Below are positions 10,965 to 23,100 of a stretch of 64,000 bases of DNA, piece after piece (the first letter of the stretch is position 1; each line of letters opens with the position of its first letter). Under the pieces are notes generated by a model. The model had not been told where the DNA came from, did not search any database, and saw nothing but the letters and a program-made list of their open reading frames with translations. The stretch spans positions 13,419,453 through 13,483,452 of the forward strand of contig NC_087084.1 in the NCBI RefSeq assembly GCF_026151205.1, in the 5' to 3' direction. Position numbers and translations under genes: made by a program. This DNA comes from Bolinopsis microptera (Eukaryota; Ctenophora; Tentaculata; Lobata; Bolinopsidae).

Positions 10965-12543
10965 GCTAATATTAAATACTAGTGGACTCTATAATGCAGC
11001 TCTTCCAGCACCCCTAATTTTACTGATCTGGAGGTCACATTTTATTGAGCCAGTACAGGCTAATATTAAATACTAGTGGACTCTATGCAGCTCTTCCAGC
11101 ACCCCTAATTTTACTGATCTGGAGGTCACATTTTATTGAGCCAGTACAGGCTAATATTAAATACTAGTGGACTCTATGCAGCTCTTCCAGCACCCTTAAT
11201 TTTACTGATCTGGAGGTCACATTTTATTGAGCCAGTACAGCCTAATATTAAATAATAGTGGACTCTATGCAGCTCTTCCAGCACCCTTAATTTTACTGAT
11301 CTGGAGGTCACATTTTATTGAGCCAGTACAGGCTAATATTAAATACTAGTGGACTCTATGCAGCTCTTCCAGCACCCTTAATTTTACTGATCTGGAGGTC
11401 ACATTTTATTGAGCCAGTACAGGCTAATATTAAATACTAGTGGACTCTATGCAGCTCTCCCAGCACCCCTAATTTTACTGACCTGGAGGTCACATTTTAT
11501 TGAGCCAGTACAGGCTAATATTAAATACTAGTGGACTCTATGCAGCTCTTCCAGCACCCCTAATTTTACTGATCTGGAGGTCACATTTTATTGAGCCAGT
11601 ACAGGCTAATATTAAATACTAGTGGACTCTATGCAGCTCTTCCAGCACCCTTAATTTTACTGATCTGGAGGTCACATTTTATTGAGCCAGTACAGGCTAA
11701 TATTAAATACTAGTGGACTCTATGCAGCTCTTCCAGCACCCTTAATTTTACTGATCTGGAGGTCACATTTTATTGAGCCAGTACAGGCTAATATTAAATA
11801 CTAGTGGACTCTATGCAGCTCTCCCAGCACCCCTAATTTTACTGACCTGGAGGTCACATTTTATTGAGCCAGTACAGGCTAATATTAAATACTAGTGGAC
11901 TCTATGCAGCTCTTCCAGCACCCCTAATTTTACTGATCTGGAGGTCACATTTTATTGAGCCAGTACAGGCTAATATTAAATACTAGTGGACTCTATGCAG
12001 CTCTTCCAGCACCCCTAATTTTACTGATCTGGAGGTCACATTTTATTGAGCCAGTACAGGCTAATATTAAATACTAGTGGACTCTATGCAGCTCTTCCAG
12101 CACCCTTAATTTTACTGATCTGGAGGTCACATTTTATTGAGCCAGTACAGGCTAATATTAAATACTAGTGGACTCTATGCAGCTCTTCCAGCACCCTTAA
12201 TTTTACTGATCTGGAGGTCACATTTTATTGAGCCAGTACAGGCTAATATTAAATACTAGTGGACTCTATGCAGCTCTCCCAGCACCCCTAATTTTACTGA
12301 CCTGGAGGTCACATTTTATTGAGCCAGTACAGGCTAATATTAAATACTAGTGGACTCTATGCAGCTCTTCCAGCACCCCTAATTTTACTGATCTGGAGGT
12401 CACATTTTATTGAGCCAGTACAGGCTAATATTAAATACTAGTGGACTCTATGCAGCTCTTCCAGCACCCCTAATTTTACTGATCTGGAGGTCACATTTTA
12501 TTGAGCCAGTACAGGCTAATATTAAATACTAGTGAACTCTATG
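10965..12543 (+). repeat. 91-bp satellite array, about 17 copies
   Basis: The unit starts GCTAATATTAAATACTAGTG and contains GATCTGGAGGTCACATTTTA. Copies are nearly identical. A variant unit (CTCTCCCAGC with GACCTGG instead of CTCTTCCAGC with GATCTGG) recurs at about 11455, 11820 and 12275, that is every four to five units. This indicates that blocks of several units were duplicated together. Confidence 0.95.
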
Positions 12544-13121
12544 GAGAGTGGAGTCTATGCAGTATTATATGCAATTCTGTTTTAGAGAGTGAATTTATTT
12601 AAAAAAGGTCTCACCCTCTAAAAAACTCCCGATGGAGATGTTTCTATTAATTTCATATTGGAAAACTTTTCATTGTGTTTGACCTCAACTTAGATGTATT
12701 TGTTTTTTTGCTATTATTTAGCAACTCCAATTCTCTTTTTAACTTCATTTTAGGTATGTGTGTGAAACATCAGAACTGAATAATGGACCAGAGAATTCAG
12801 AGATCTTTGGTTACTTGTTTCCGGTTTCGTCGTACACATTGCTGGGTTCCTGACCTAGCTTCGCCTGCATCAGTAGATCATATTATAATATGCATTATAG
12901 ACTATAGTTATACAGCTTGAATTTGAAAGAGCTACATGGTCGTTGTTTCGAGTGCTTTTTCATCTGCTGTGATGAATTGGCAGACAGCATCAACGATTAC
13001 CAACATAATAGGTGCATTGCAAGTTGTGCAGTGCAATGCTGAATGCATACGTTTTGTCAGTGGCTTCCTTCTGCCTCATTGATGCGAAACCGATAATAAA
13101 CATGCAAGAGTATCAAAACTC
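12544..13121. other. gene-free stretch
   Basis: No gene, repeat or RNA recognised between the satellite and the next minisatellite. Confidence 0.5.
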
Positions 13122-13390
13122 TGTCTTCATCAGTGTAACTCTACATTTCTCTCAGTAGTTATTCTCCCACTCAGTATTAACTCTCTGTCTTCATAAGTAT
13201 TATTCTACATTTCCCTCAGTAGTTACTCTTCCACTCAGTATTAACTATCTGTCTTCATCAGTGTTACTCTATATTTCCCTCGGTAGTTATTCTCCCACTC
13301 AGTATTAACTCTCTGTCTTCATCAGTGTTACTCTATATTTCCCTCAGTAGCTACTCTCCCACTCAGTATTAATTCTCTGTATTAACTCTC
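13122..13390 (+). repeat. 62-bp minisatellite, about four copies
   Basis: The unit contains CTCTGTCTTCATCAGTGT and CTCCCACTCAGTATTAACT, with scattered substitutions. It stops exactly where the LINE 3' end copy begins. Confidence 0.8.
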
Positions 13391-13544
13391 TAAATAAATT
13401 ATGACAATTATGTTAGTTATAGAATTTGTTTGTTTTTTAATGACGAAGGCTGTTCACAGTTCTGATAATGAGGATATCAGAAAGAATGTTTAAAACTAGT
13501 GATGATGTTTATGTCATTATTCTTAATCTAATCTAATCTAATCT
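13391..13544 (+). mobile_element. 5'-truncated copy of the CR1-like LINE (3' end only)
   Basis: Matches 1852-2013 with a small internal deletion and ends in (TCTAA)n. Severe 5' truncation is the normal outcome of target-primed reverse transcription. Confidence 0.85.
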
Positions 13545-13584
13545 GTGCTTTGCTGCAGGTGCTTGTCACATGCCTTAGGCTAGG

Positions 13585-16500
13585 ATGTCTCAATCCAAGA
13601 GGAATGTCTCCGGTGTGTGGACATTCTTTACTGTGCCAGATCCTGGAGGAAGTCCATATTCGGAGTGCTTGGCTTCTATTAGACTGGGAAAAACAGGCCA
13701 AGCGGCCGCCGGCCAAGGATTTCCAGGTATAATACTTTTGTTTTCTAGAAAATTACTTTGAGTTATACTGCCGTTTTCTCAGAAAAGGCAGTAAGTCCAA
13801 ATTTTCGAAATATGACAATATTGGTATCAAAATTTTCAGTAGAAAATTCTCTACAACATGAGCTACATATTAATGTATAGAAACATTGTTGCATGCAATT
13901 CCTAAGGAAGTAAGTCCCTGTTGAGAAACATTATGTTCGGTTTTGGCCAATTATTTTCTGAGAGAAGGACGTAAGTCCGGACTTACTGCCTTTTCTGAGA
14001 AAATCTTGAAAATTTTCTGAGATAAGGAAGTTATTCCGTGGACTTACTGCCTTTTCTGAGATAAATTATTTGTGATAGGAAGAAGTAGCTGGACTTACTT
14101 CCTATAAAAGCATGCTAAAAACGGAATTTTAGAAAGCGATTTCCCAAAAAGAACATAACTTTACTGCCGATTGATATTTTCGCTTGAAATTTTCAGAATC
14201 GATGTATGATTACATTTCAACCTTACGTGAGTGATCAAAATTTTCATTTAGGCCTCAAAAAAAATTTGGTGGCCGATTTTCAAAAACGTCGGATGTATTT
14301 TAGTCGCAAAACATAAACATTGGAGCAGTTATTGAGCTGTTATAATCGCAGAAAATGTTTAGTTTAGGTATATCTTTTAGATCAAGTTCATTTTCATCAA
14401 AATATCGATAAGATACCATTTAATGCACTGAAATCGTTCAAAATTGGCGAGTTTGCCTAAATAAGGGCATACTATTATTCAAAAACATTTATTATATGAT
14501 ATGGAGCAATTTAGATTTACCTAATTGTTTATATTTTACAATATAATCCAAAATACATAGATCCCAACCTCAAAAATTTAGTAAAAAGCTTGGACTTACT
14601 TCCTTCTCAGAAAAATATTGAACAGAGATTTTTCTCAGAAAAGGAAGTAAGTCCACGTTTTCTCAGAAAAGGCAGTAAGTCCATCCAGTATGAAAAATAA
14701 GTTCGATTATTTGGCATAAAAATGGTTATATCTAAGCTTATGGACGGCTCAAAGCTTTAATTTTTTTGACAAATTAAAATTTAACTAATTATTGATAACT
14801 CAACGTGTTTACTTTCGATCTTACGCAAAAAGTAAGCGGAGAAAAAACCATAAACGCAAAAGTCGCAATATCTCGAGATGGCAAATATGGACTTACTGCC
14901 TTTTCTGAGAAAACGGCAGTATATTTATAACAATTTAGGAACCTTTAGCCACAATATTTTTATAACGACTAATGTGCAGTCAATCGTGGACTCTAGCTGG
15001 AAAGGAACCAGCAACTATGAACAATCGATATGACTATCAAAATTACTAAATAAAGCTTATCCAGGTAACCATTTGATGGGATCATTTGAAACATAAGCAC
15101 CCTTCTAAACACAAGGAAGCAACTGCAATACGTGAATCACAGAGGGTCAAGACTCAAGAGACAAAAGTCTGATGAAGTCGAAGCTGAGCGGAGATCGATG
15201 TATCAACTGACAACATCTAATCAGCCCACACTGGGGGCAGTCTGGAGCGGCGCCACTGTTACTAGACTGATGAACGTCAAAAAGATCTAAAAAGTTGCTC
15301 CTGAAATGGATTATTGATCAGATGCTCTCTACACGACTGTTGAGAATGAACATTTTCAACAGTTTGTTGACGGTAAGATTCATTTGGGACGTTTTTAATA
15401 ACTTAGCTCAATAACAAAACAACTTTTCTAGGCTCGAGCTGTGATGACTCCAGATTACAATTCCAATTGAGTTCTTTGTGATGATAAAATTTATTGCTAT
15501 TAAGTAAATTAGCAGCAGATTGACAATCATATGTTGGATAATCATTTACAGATAAATTAAGATCATCTGACTTCCGGCTCATTCAGGTTTGAACAAGAAG
15601 TTTGACATACCCTCAGAGAAGGTGGTGCGCACAAAACTGTTTCCTGAATTATATAATAGAGTACAGTTTAAACTGAAGAAATTTATTGACTGAAAGGAGC
15701 TGATTACAGTCTGAGCTGTGATGTTTGGTTGTCAAAAGCGCTGGATTCCTATTTGGGGGTCATAATACACTTCGTAACTACAAACTTCGAAAGAAAAGTT
15801 ATTGTACTGAGATGCCTTCCCTATAACCGAGCACATACCGGTAAGTTCTATCGTTAAATCTGAATAAATTAGCTCATATATATATCTAATTTGTGTCATT
15901 TCTAACCCCATGATCAAAGTTCAAACTCAGAACTCAGGACTGCCAATGCCATATCCATATAGATTGTAAAATTCGAAATACATGCTCATTTCGAGTTCAT
16001 CAGAGTGCGCTTAGCTTTTTGATAGTAGAAAATATTAACCGTTAGCTGCCCACATAGTTTCTAATTACAAATTATTACGTGACTCGTTAAAGAACAATGT
16101 GTCATTTGTACTGCAGGCATGGGGTCTGTCCGAAGAGAAACTTCACTGCGTTATCAGCGACACTGCTTCGAACATGAAAAAGGGTTTGTCCGCCTGGATC
16201 CTGTTTTCTCCATCTACTGAATCTCATCGTAAAGAATTCTGTTTTTCTCAAAGTGGAGTTAACCGGCTTATCAAAAAGATCAAGAGTCTTATCAAGGAGT
16301 TTAGAACCCCTGCAGGTGAGAATCACTACATTTACCTTAGGTTTTCTGTTTGATGATTTCATTGTCACATACTTAATCTGATAATAACGGCTGATTCAAA
16401 ATATTTTCTTAATGAAATGTACACATTAATAACGTTTGATTAAAATGTTGCCGTAGGTACATGTTCGTTGAGTGACATAATCTTGGCAAAAATATCATTG

Positions 16501-17115
16501 TTACGACTTGCGTTTATCATTTCTTAACTATCATATGTTAAACTATCCCGCACATGCAGGTAAACGTCTACTGAATGAAAATCAAGCAGTAGAGGCAACT
16601 CTCATCAGACCAGTTGCAGTGGACACGAGATGGAACAGTTATTACATGATGTTCCAGGCCTTTCAGAATAAAAAATATGCAATAACAATCACCGCTCAAA
16701 ATGCAGAGTTATCGTTGTCTGCATCTCAACAGGTCAGTTTACATGCAGCTCTTTTGACTCATCTCTCATTTTCTGAGTAGCACTAGTTAACATCAAGTTT
16801 AGAGAATCAATGTCCCTGGAATGTAACTGGAACAAATTCTTGTCCGCTGGACTTCCTAATTTCTAGCTCACTTCTCAATGTACAGGCTAAGTATTGATCA
16901 ACTGAATTTTGCAGATGACTCCTCACGATTGGGATCTTCTGACCAAAGCTATTGCGGTACTGAAGCCATTCTACATCACCACAAAAGCGGCGGAGGGGGA
17001 CATGGTTTCTGTTTCGGAGGTTATCCCAAATATAAAGAAACTGGATTACGCTATCAGGAGCATATCCTCAAGTGGAGTCGGAACTCTGAAACCCACGCTG
17101 CTTTCCGAAATGTAA
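13585..17115 (+). pseudogene. decayed hAT transposase with BED zinc finger and remnant introns
   Basis: Pieces of one hAT-superfamily transposase appear in order. There is a BED-finger start reading SGVWTFFT (13585-13737) and a BED end reading WDHLKHKHPSKHKEA (15077-15169). LPxSxVENEHFQQFV-like sequence lies near 15330 and IPSEKVVRTKLFPELY near 15595. DVWLSKALDSYLGVIIHF leads to HTG near 15720-15842. Then come WGLSEEKLHCVISDTASN (16110-16180), DTRWNSYYMMFQ (16620-16660) and WDLLTKAIAVLKPF (16930-16970). An intron is visible at 16733-16914: splicing joins ASQQ to MTPHDW in frame. Other blocks are separated by stops, frameshifts and a MITE insertion, and no complete frame can be built, so the copy is dead. 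A domesticated gene is unlikely for that reason. Confidence 0.75.
13768..14919. mobile_element. 1.15-kb MITE-like element with TIRs and TA duplication
   Basis: Left end CTGCCGTTTTCTCAGAAAAG and right end CTTTTCTGAGAAAACGGCAG are perfect inverted repeats continuing into GCAGTAAGTCCA / TGGACTTACTGC. TA flanks both ends (13766-13767 and 14920-14921), as for Tc1/mariner-type insertions. The motif GGACTTACTGCCTTTTCTGA and its complement recur several times inside (about 13978, 14038, 14626-14680). No transposase frame is present, so it is non-autonomous. It lies inside the hAT pseudogene and is therefore younger. Confidence 0.82.
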
Positions 17116-17435
17116 AACCAAGTATGTGATATATGAACTTGCAAGTGACCCATGCAACAACCATGTCACCATGTGGTCAAATATTCATTTTTAACCTCCG
17201 GTTTGTGCTACCAAGCATTGATTCAGGCGTTATTGGTCGCTCTGCATGTCGTTTTAAGTTACTTTTCAAATACATCCTAATGTTGGGGTTTTTATAAGCT
17301 ATTAATATAAAAGAAATATTTTTGGGTATGCAAACAAATCAACAATCATGGATTGCCTGTACAGTATCTTTACGTATCATCTAATGATCTATTGTGACAT
17401 AATATATTTCAGGAGACTGAAGAAATCCAAAGATA

Positions 17436-17730
17436 GTGCAGCGATCTAAAGAGAATGAGTTAGAAGACCTTCGAAATCTGAAAGTGGAGTCGCTCTACCT
17501 TGACGGGAGAAAAGATGCAGCATTGTGATGAGCTTAGGATCGACATTCGACAACTCGCCACTAAGATCTTGTGGCTGTTACGCCACTAACGTCAACACCG
17601 GACGTCACAATGGGATTATAGCCCTCTTAGAGAAGAATTTTGGATGGGAATTGCAAAGATTTATTTGGTGCCTTTATAGACCTGCCATTAAAACATTTAA
17701 GGGGTTCTGAGTCCTGAACTGTCGAGAGAA
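17436..17730 (+). pseudogene. remnant of a transposon-derived protein family (GRKD...TNVNTG...LPLKHL)
   Basis: Frames read LEDLRNLKVESLYLDGRKDA, then after a stop ATNVNTGRHNGIIALLEKNF and, after a frameshift, DLPLKHLRG. This order (LYFDGRKD, then DGTNVNTG...LE..LGR.LQWF, then NELPLRHL) is that of a widespread, poorly named family found in many copies in invertebrate genomes. I recognise the pattern but not a firm superfamily. It directly follows the hAT remnant but is a different family. Confidence 0.5.
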
Positions 17731-18451
17731 CGAATTGGTCCTCTCAGCCACGCAAGGTGGATTATAATGCAGTAGAGTTAGTTATATTATCAATATTTAC
17801 TTACCGCTTGATTTGAATATGAAGTATAAAAGCTCATTCCGAGTTGTGTTCTATGAGTAAGCTAGATGGTAGCATATTTATTTTAAAGGGATTAGATTTA
17901 TTTATGTTTTGTTTTAGAACCATCTACTTCTGAGCTGCCCTGTCAAAATTAAAAGGGTGTATAGGTTGTCCCGGCAAAAGCCTCCTTAAATTATTAATGG
18001 ACGATCCTAAAGACCGTAATTTGGTCATGAACACTTCAGAAGAATTGAATGAAATAAAGGATATTGCCCGCTGTAAACAATGTCGGAGGAACCGTTATTG
18101 TAGCTTTTGCCCATTTTACGGTGTGAAGATGTTTTTACCATGGTAAATTCGGTACACGTACTCAAGTTCGACACGCACTGTAGTTCGTCACTTACTGTAG
18201 TTCGACAAACCCTGAGGTTCGACTCTGTCGAACTAAAGTGCTCTATCAGGACTCAAGTTCGATACGCACTAAAGTTAGACAAGAGAACTTTGACTGTCGG
18301 ACTACACTTTTGAAATCTCCAATATCCAGCAACGATCCTTTACGAGCTTGAAATCTATTCGTTTGTTTGTTTTCCACTTCTCTCATGCTGTTCAATTATG
18401 TGTTTATATAATTTCTATAATCCATATCTATGGACATTTAATTGACCTCTT

Positions 18452-18473
18452 ATAGTAGAGGCTCTTACGGGCA
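18452..18473 (+). repeat. 22-bp inverted repeat, left partner
   Basis: ATAGTAGAGGCTCTTACGGG plus CA is perfectly inverted at 28501-28522. Both have TTA/TA-like flanks. They could be the ends of related transposons or of one large element. Confidence 0.55.
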
Positions 18474-19061
18474 AATAAGGCACTCTTCTGCTGGAGCCCC
18501 TAGGCTCCTGGGATGATTGTTTTATGGACTAGTAAGTAGTGCCGCATCGATAGCCGATCTCAGATGCCACTATGGAGGCTGTATAGCCATGTGCTGACGG
18601 TTATTTGCTTTTTTCCGCGCACCTCGCTAAATCACAAAATACCCGCTCGAATTTGATTTCAAAATATTCACAAAACTCCTAGATACCTACTTGACGATAT
18701 TACGTAGCCAGATTTACCTCTGTTGCCTATCTCTTGGTGTTATGACTATTCAAAGTTTCAGATTGTCACGTGACACATTATGTCACAGTAAATGCGCGCA
18801 AGAAAAACTTTCACACATATTTTTGATTCGGCGCAAGCGCGTTCCGCACAATTACTACAAAAAGAACCAGGGTTTTTCCCGACGAGTAATACTACTATAC
18901 GTAATTTATTACTATGTGTGATACGAATGGTAACGAAACTTGTATCATAAGAAACAGTGATTTAAAAACAAGCTGCTATGATAAATGTTGCTATAAATCA
19001 GTAAGCACTACCTCGATGTAAGCATATTAGCGGTCGTTCACATAATACGGAATCACCGAGA

Positions 19062-19080
19062 GGGGGGGGGGGGGGGGGGG
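19062..19080 (+). repeat. G19 homopolymer
   Basis: Nineteen consecutive G on the plus strand. Length may be inexact in assembly. Confidence 0.9.
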
Positions 19081-20030
19081 TCAAATTAAACGTTGTTCAG
19101 GACGTGATTACGTAATATGTCAACGATCCTGTAAGAACATTACATTAGCCGTTACATAACATACATTGAGTTTTACGGGGCTAAATTTGAACTTTAACAA
19201 GTTCTCTGTTTGTTGGCATAACAAATACACCATTTGCAGCTTTAAATGTGACAGTGATCAGTGACGGGGAAGATGTAAAATAACATTTAGTGATTTAGTC
19301 CGCCGCATTTCCCTAACACCCAGTTTGGAATTTGGATCTTATGTCATGGTCAGTGTAATAAATTCCAACGAATCTTTAGACTAATATCCACCAGGTTCTG
19401 AAAATAGCACTTTCAGCTGCTTTAAAACATAAGCTATTTCTAATTTTCGATCTGACTGTAACTTCGTCGATTAGGCGAGGTTTTACAAGATAAAAAACTT
19501 TCATATGCCCCGTTTTAAACATCAAACTGTATTTTAATGTAATTAACAATGTAATAAAAACCATTTGTTTAATCAGAACTAAAAATGTCATAGCTGAAAT
19601 CGATGGATCAGTCTGATAAAAGTTGAAACTGGTATAACGTGCTTCAAACCCCGGGTTGACACTTGGCCGTAAATCTGTGTTTGACATCTAGAGTTCTAAA
19701 GCTTACACACAAGAATTTTAGCAAACGCAATGTATTAAGAGAATACAACGTCAGAGAATTAAATTACAAAGAATACAAAAGTAATGTCCACAATCATTGA
19801 TATAAACAAGATGGATGTTGACGTCTTATTCGCTGAAGGTACTTTTGTAGAGTATAGCTGTGAAGTAAGCTTAATTCCTTTATCCTTCCCTAGACCGTCC
19901 TCCAATCTGAAGTTATACAATTGTTATGCAATCTGAATTCTGAAGTTGTAGCAATTCGACTTCTAAACACCTTTCCTTTCTGTCAATATTTCAACAGCAG
20001 GATAATTCTGTGATATAATAGTATGAAACA

Positions 20031-20095
20031 CTCAGAATTGTAACCACAAGTCTATATTTATGAAAAGAATCTAGACTTGTGGTTAAAATTCTGAG
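20031..20095. repeat. imperfect hairpin (MITE-like)
   Basis: CTCAGAATTGTAACCACAAG and its partner CTTGTGGTTAAAATTCTGAG form a stem of about 24 bp around a 17-base loop with a single small mismatch region. Confidence 0.7.
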
Positions 20096-23000
20096 TCTCT
20101 TTCTGTCCTCTGAAGCATGTCGGTACCACGTGACCTCACCTATTATGTTTTAAAGACCCGAGGGCCACACTAAAGGGCTTTGAAACCGGTTTATTGAATA
20201 CAATATAATATAAAAATAAATAAAACTGCAATCGTAACATTCATGTCGATACTAACTGAAATAATATAATCTGTAGTTAAAATAATAATACTGTCACTTA
20301 ATTAAGATATATGATATAGGTAATAAAATAAATATCTCTTTTATTTCCACACTAATTCTCACACCAAGCTTTAATTCACACACCAAAACTTTAAATTTTA
20401 TCAGATTACAAATGTCCTAATATATACGTCTCTTATCTTTAGTTAAAAAGTCAGGGGTGCAGCCGTTGTACTTCAATTAAAATAATTGATCACGCCGGAT
20501 CACGATGTTATTTTATCAAAATCAGCTAGCCGTTTAGAATTGATTGCTGAGCTCTGTGCAGGCTGTGTGTGGTACTGTGTAGTGGGTGTGTGTGTGTGTG
20601 TGTCTGAAGTGAGCGGTAACAGTCCTTGTGAGTGGTTGTTATTATGATGCGCTGAGATCAAGTTGATGATATATTATGTGATTGTGCGTGTTGTGCTGAT
20701 AAGGCTTTGATTGAGCGATGTTACAGTTTTTGAAAATAAACACATTGCACGAGCACATAAAAGTGTTTTATAAACATTACAGTAATGTGTATCTTTTTTC
20801 GCTCTTGTGAGTGGGTCCATCATATTTCATTTTTGGGGACGAAGTGAGAGTCTCCTACAATCAAATATTAGCATATCGCATTGCACTAGATGATATCAGA
20901 GTTGAAGTATTAAATCAGATTTCGGAGCGTACAGACTACAGGGTGTTCAAAAATATTGCAAGGATGTACTTTTGAATAACTCTTTATCCACTAGGATTGC
21001 CGACTAGGATCAGCTACTACAAAAGTAAACTGCAGTTTAGACAAATGACTTGTCTAAACTTGATTTTGTGAAAAGTTATTGGTAGTTCTAAGGTTTAATG
21101 GCTAATTTTGAGTTATGTTTTTCTCGAAGAAATATGGGCAATTTATTCCATGGTCCTATATGGCTGATGGCACACCAAACCATAACTTTTTCCTTGGAAT
21201 TTACTTTGGAAAGACCTGCATAAACAGTGAGCTAGTGAATTGACGATGATTAAAATTGTGAAACAGTACCAAGGATTAGTTAGGTAAATCAACCAAATTT
21301 GCCTCGGTTGCTAGGGCACTGATTGTGGTTGCTATGGGGCCATGGCAACGTGTTATCGAGTTATAAGACCTTGATTTTAGAATTTAATCCCACCAAACCT
21401 GCATAATATCAAAGATCCCCTGTACTTTAAAGTAATGCTTACGACGTTTGTGAAATCATTCTTAATTGTGAATAATGGAAAAATCAAATAAATGGAATGG
21501 AAAATGGTTTCAAAAAGTCGAAAAATGTGACTAAAATTGTTGTAGACTAAAAATTTTCAAAATTATGGTGACCAAATTTATTGTCAACCAAATTTATTGG
21601 CCCTAAGGTAATACGAGCACAAGGCTCAGTCTGTTCAATAATAAAAAATACTGACAATAAATCATTGCTTCTAAGTTGGTTGTAATTGTGGAGGAAAGCT
21701 TGAAGGTACACAATTAAGAATAACTAATATTAACTAACCAGGTTACAAGTAAGACAGTCAGTTTGTTGCAGAGGTACATCAGTCACAGTCATAGTGTGAA
21801 CTAAAGCATCTGGCTCTGGTGTCCATCACACTTGTCCACCGACCACTGTAGATTGTAGCACCGCTTCAAATCATCTCCTAAACAGTTTAAAGCTAAAGTA
21901 GTTTAAACGAAGAGTAGCGCAATATATTTTTATCAAGAATAGACCACATTAAAATCAATAAAATCTTGGGCTGCAACTTCAAATTGCCACCTCAATCAAA
22001 ATGAGCACTTGATTCCTACGTGGATAAGAACAATATCCTTTGAGGAGCTATAAAATAATGACATTATACATCTTTCAATATCATACATTTAAAACACTGC
22101 GTGGGGAAGTTAAACATAACTTTCGAGATACAAATCGAAAAGTTCAAACATCCAGACAAGATATATTACTATTAAGTATCTGTGCTCCCAAAAATCTTAA
22201 CAACCCTCTAACACCAGGTTAGTAGCCAGCTGTTACGGTAATAGCCCAGTCCTCTAACAACCCTCTAATAGCCATAACACCACCAGTAGTTATCAGGTAT
22301 AATCCACGATTCTGCCTTCACTGATTATCAGCCAGTGTCCACAATTATTTAATAAAGGATAACACTACACAGTGTAACTGTATATATATATGATATGATA
22401 TTTATGATAAATACAATGTATTTAAACATAAAATCGAGGGTTTAGCTGACACCTACATTTCCCTGGTATCATAAGCCACAATTATTTTTTTACATCACAC
22501 CAGTTATCCCCAATCGATGAAGATCATTTTCCAGATGTCTTGAAAAACTACAGACCAGTGTCAAACCTTGGGAAAACTAATTAAAAGAGAAGGCTACAGG
22601 AGCAATGAGCATGTAATGATGACCTCAATTGTCCTGGACAATATGCTTACAAAAGAGATCATATTTCACTTGTTATTAAGATAGTGTTCATGATATCTTC
22701 ATAGCAGCTGATGAAAATATGAACATATTTCTGTTCTTCAGATTAAGTCAAAACCTTCGTCAACCGACCGAGAAATTATTTCTTGAGGACAAAGAACTGG
22801 ATGTTTAAATAGGTACCGCGACAATTGACCCCCTGACAATTGACTTCCCGACAATTGACCCCCTAGGTAGTTAAACTGGGGTCAATTGTCTCGAAATCTA
22901 GGGTTTAGTACGACAATTGACCCCCGACAATTGACCCCCTATGTAATTACACTGGGGTCAATTGTCACGAAATTTAGGGCTTAGTACGACAATTGACCGC

Positions 23001-23100
23001 CCGACAATTGACCCCCCAACAATTGACCGCCCGAAAATTGACCCCCCGACAAGTGACCCCCTGACAATTGACCCCCCATGTAATTACACAGGGATCAATT

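Larger units (their letters stand above)
17771..22802. other. gene-free stretch
   Basis: About 5 kb without a supported gene. It contains a region rich in the phrase AGTTCGAC (18150-18300), one half of a 22-base inverted pair (18452-18473), a G19 run (19062-19080), an imperfect 24-bp hairpin (20031-20095) and a short (GT)n (about 20586-20602). The short open frames have no recognisable similarity. Confidence 0.55.

Noticed and set aside
10965-12543. CRISPR-like array
   Set aside because: Units are adjacent without unique spacers and the context is eukaryotic; it is an ordinary satellite.
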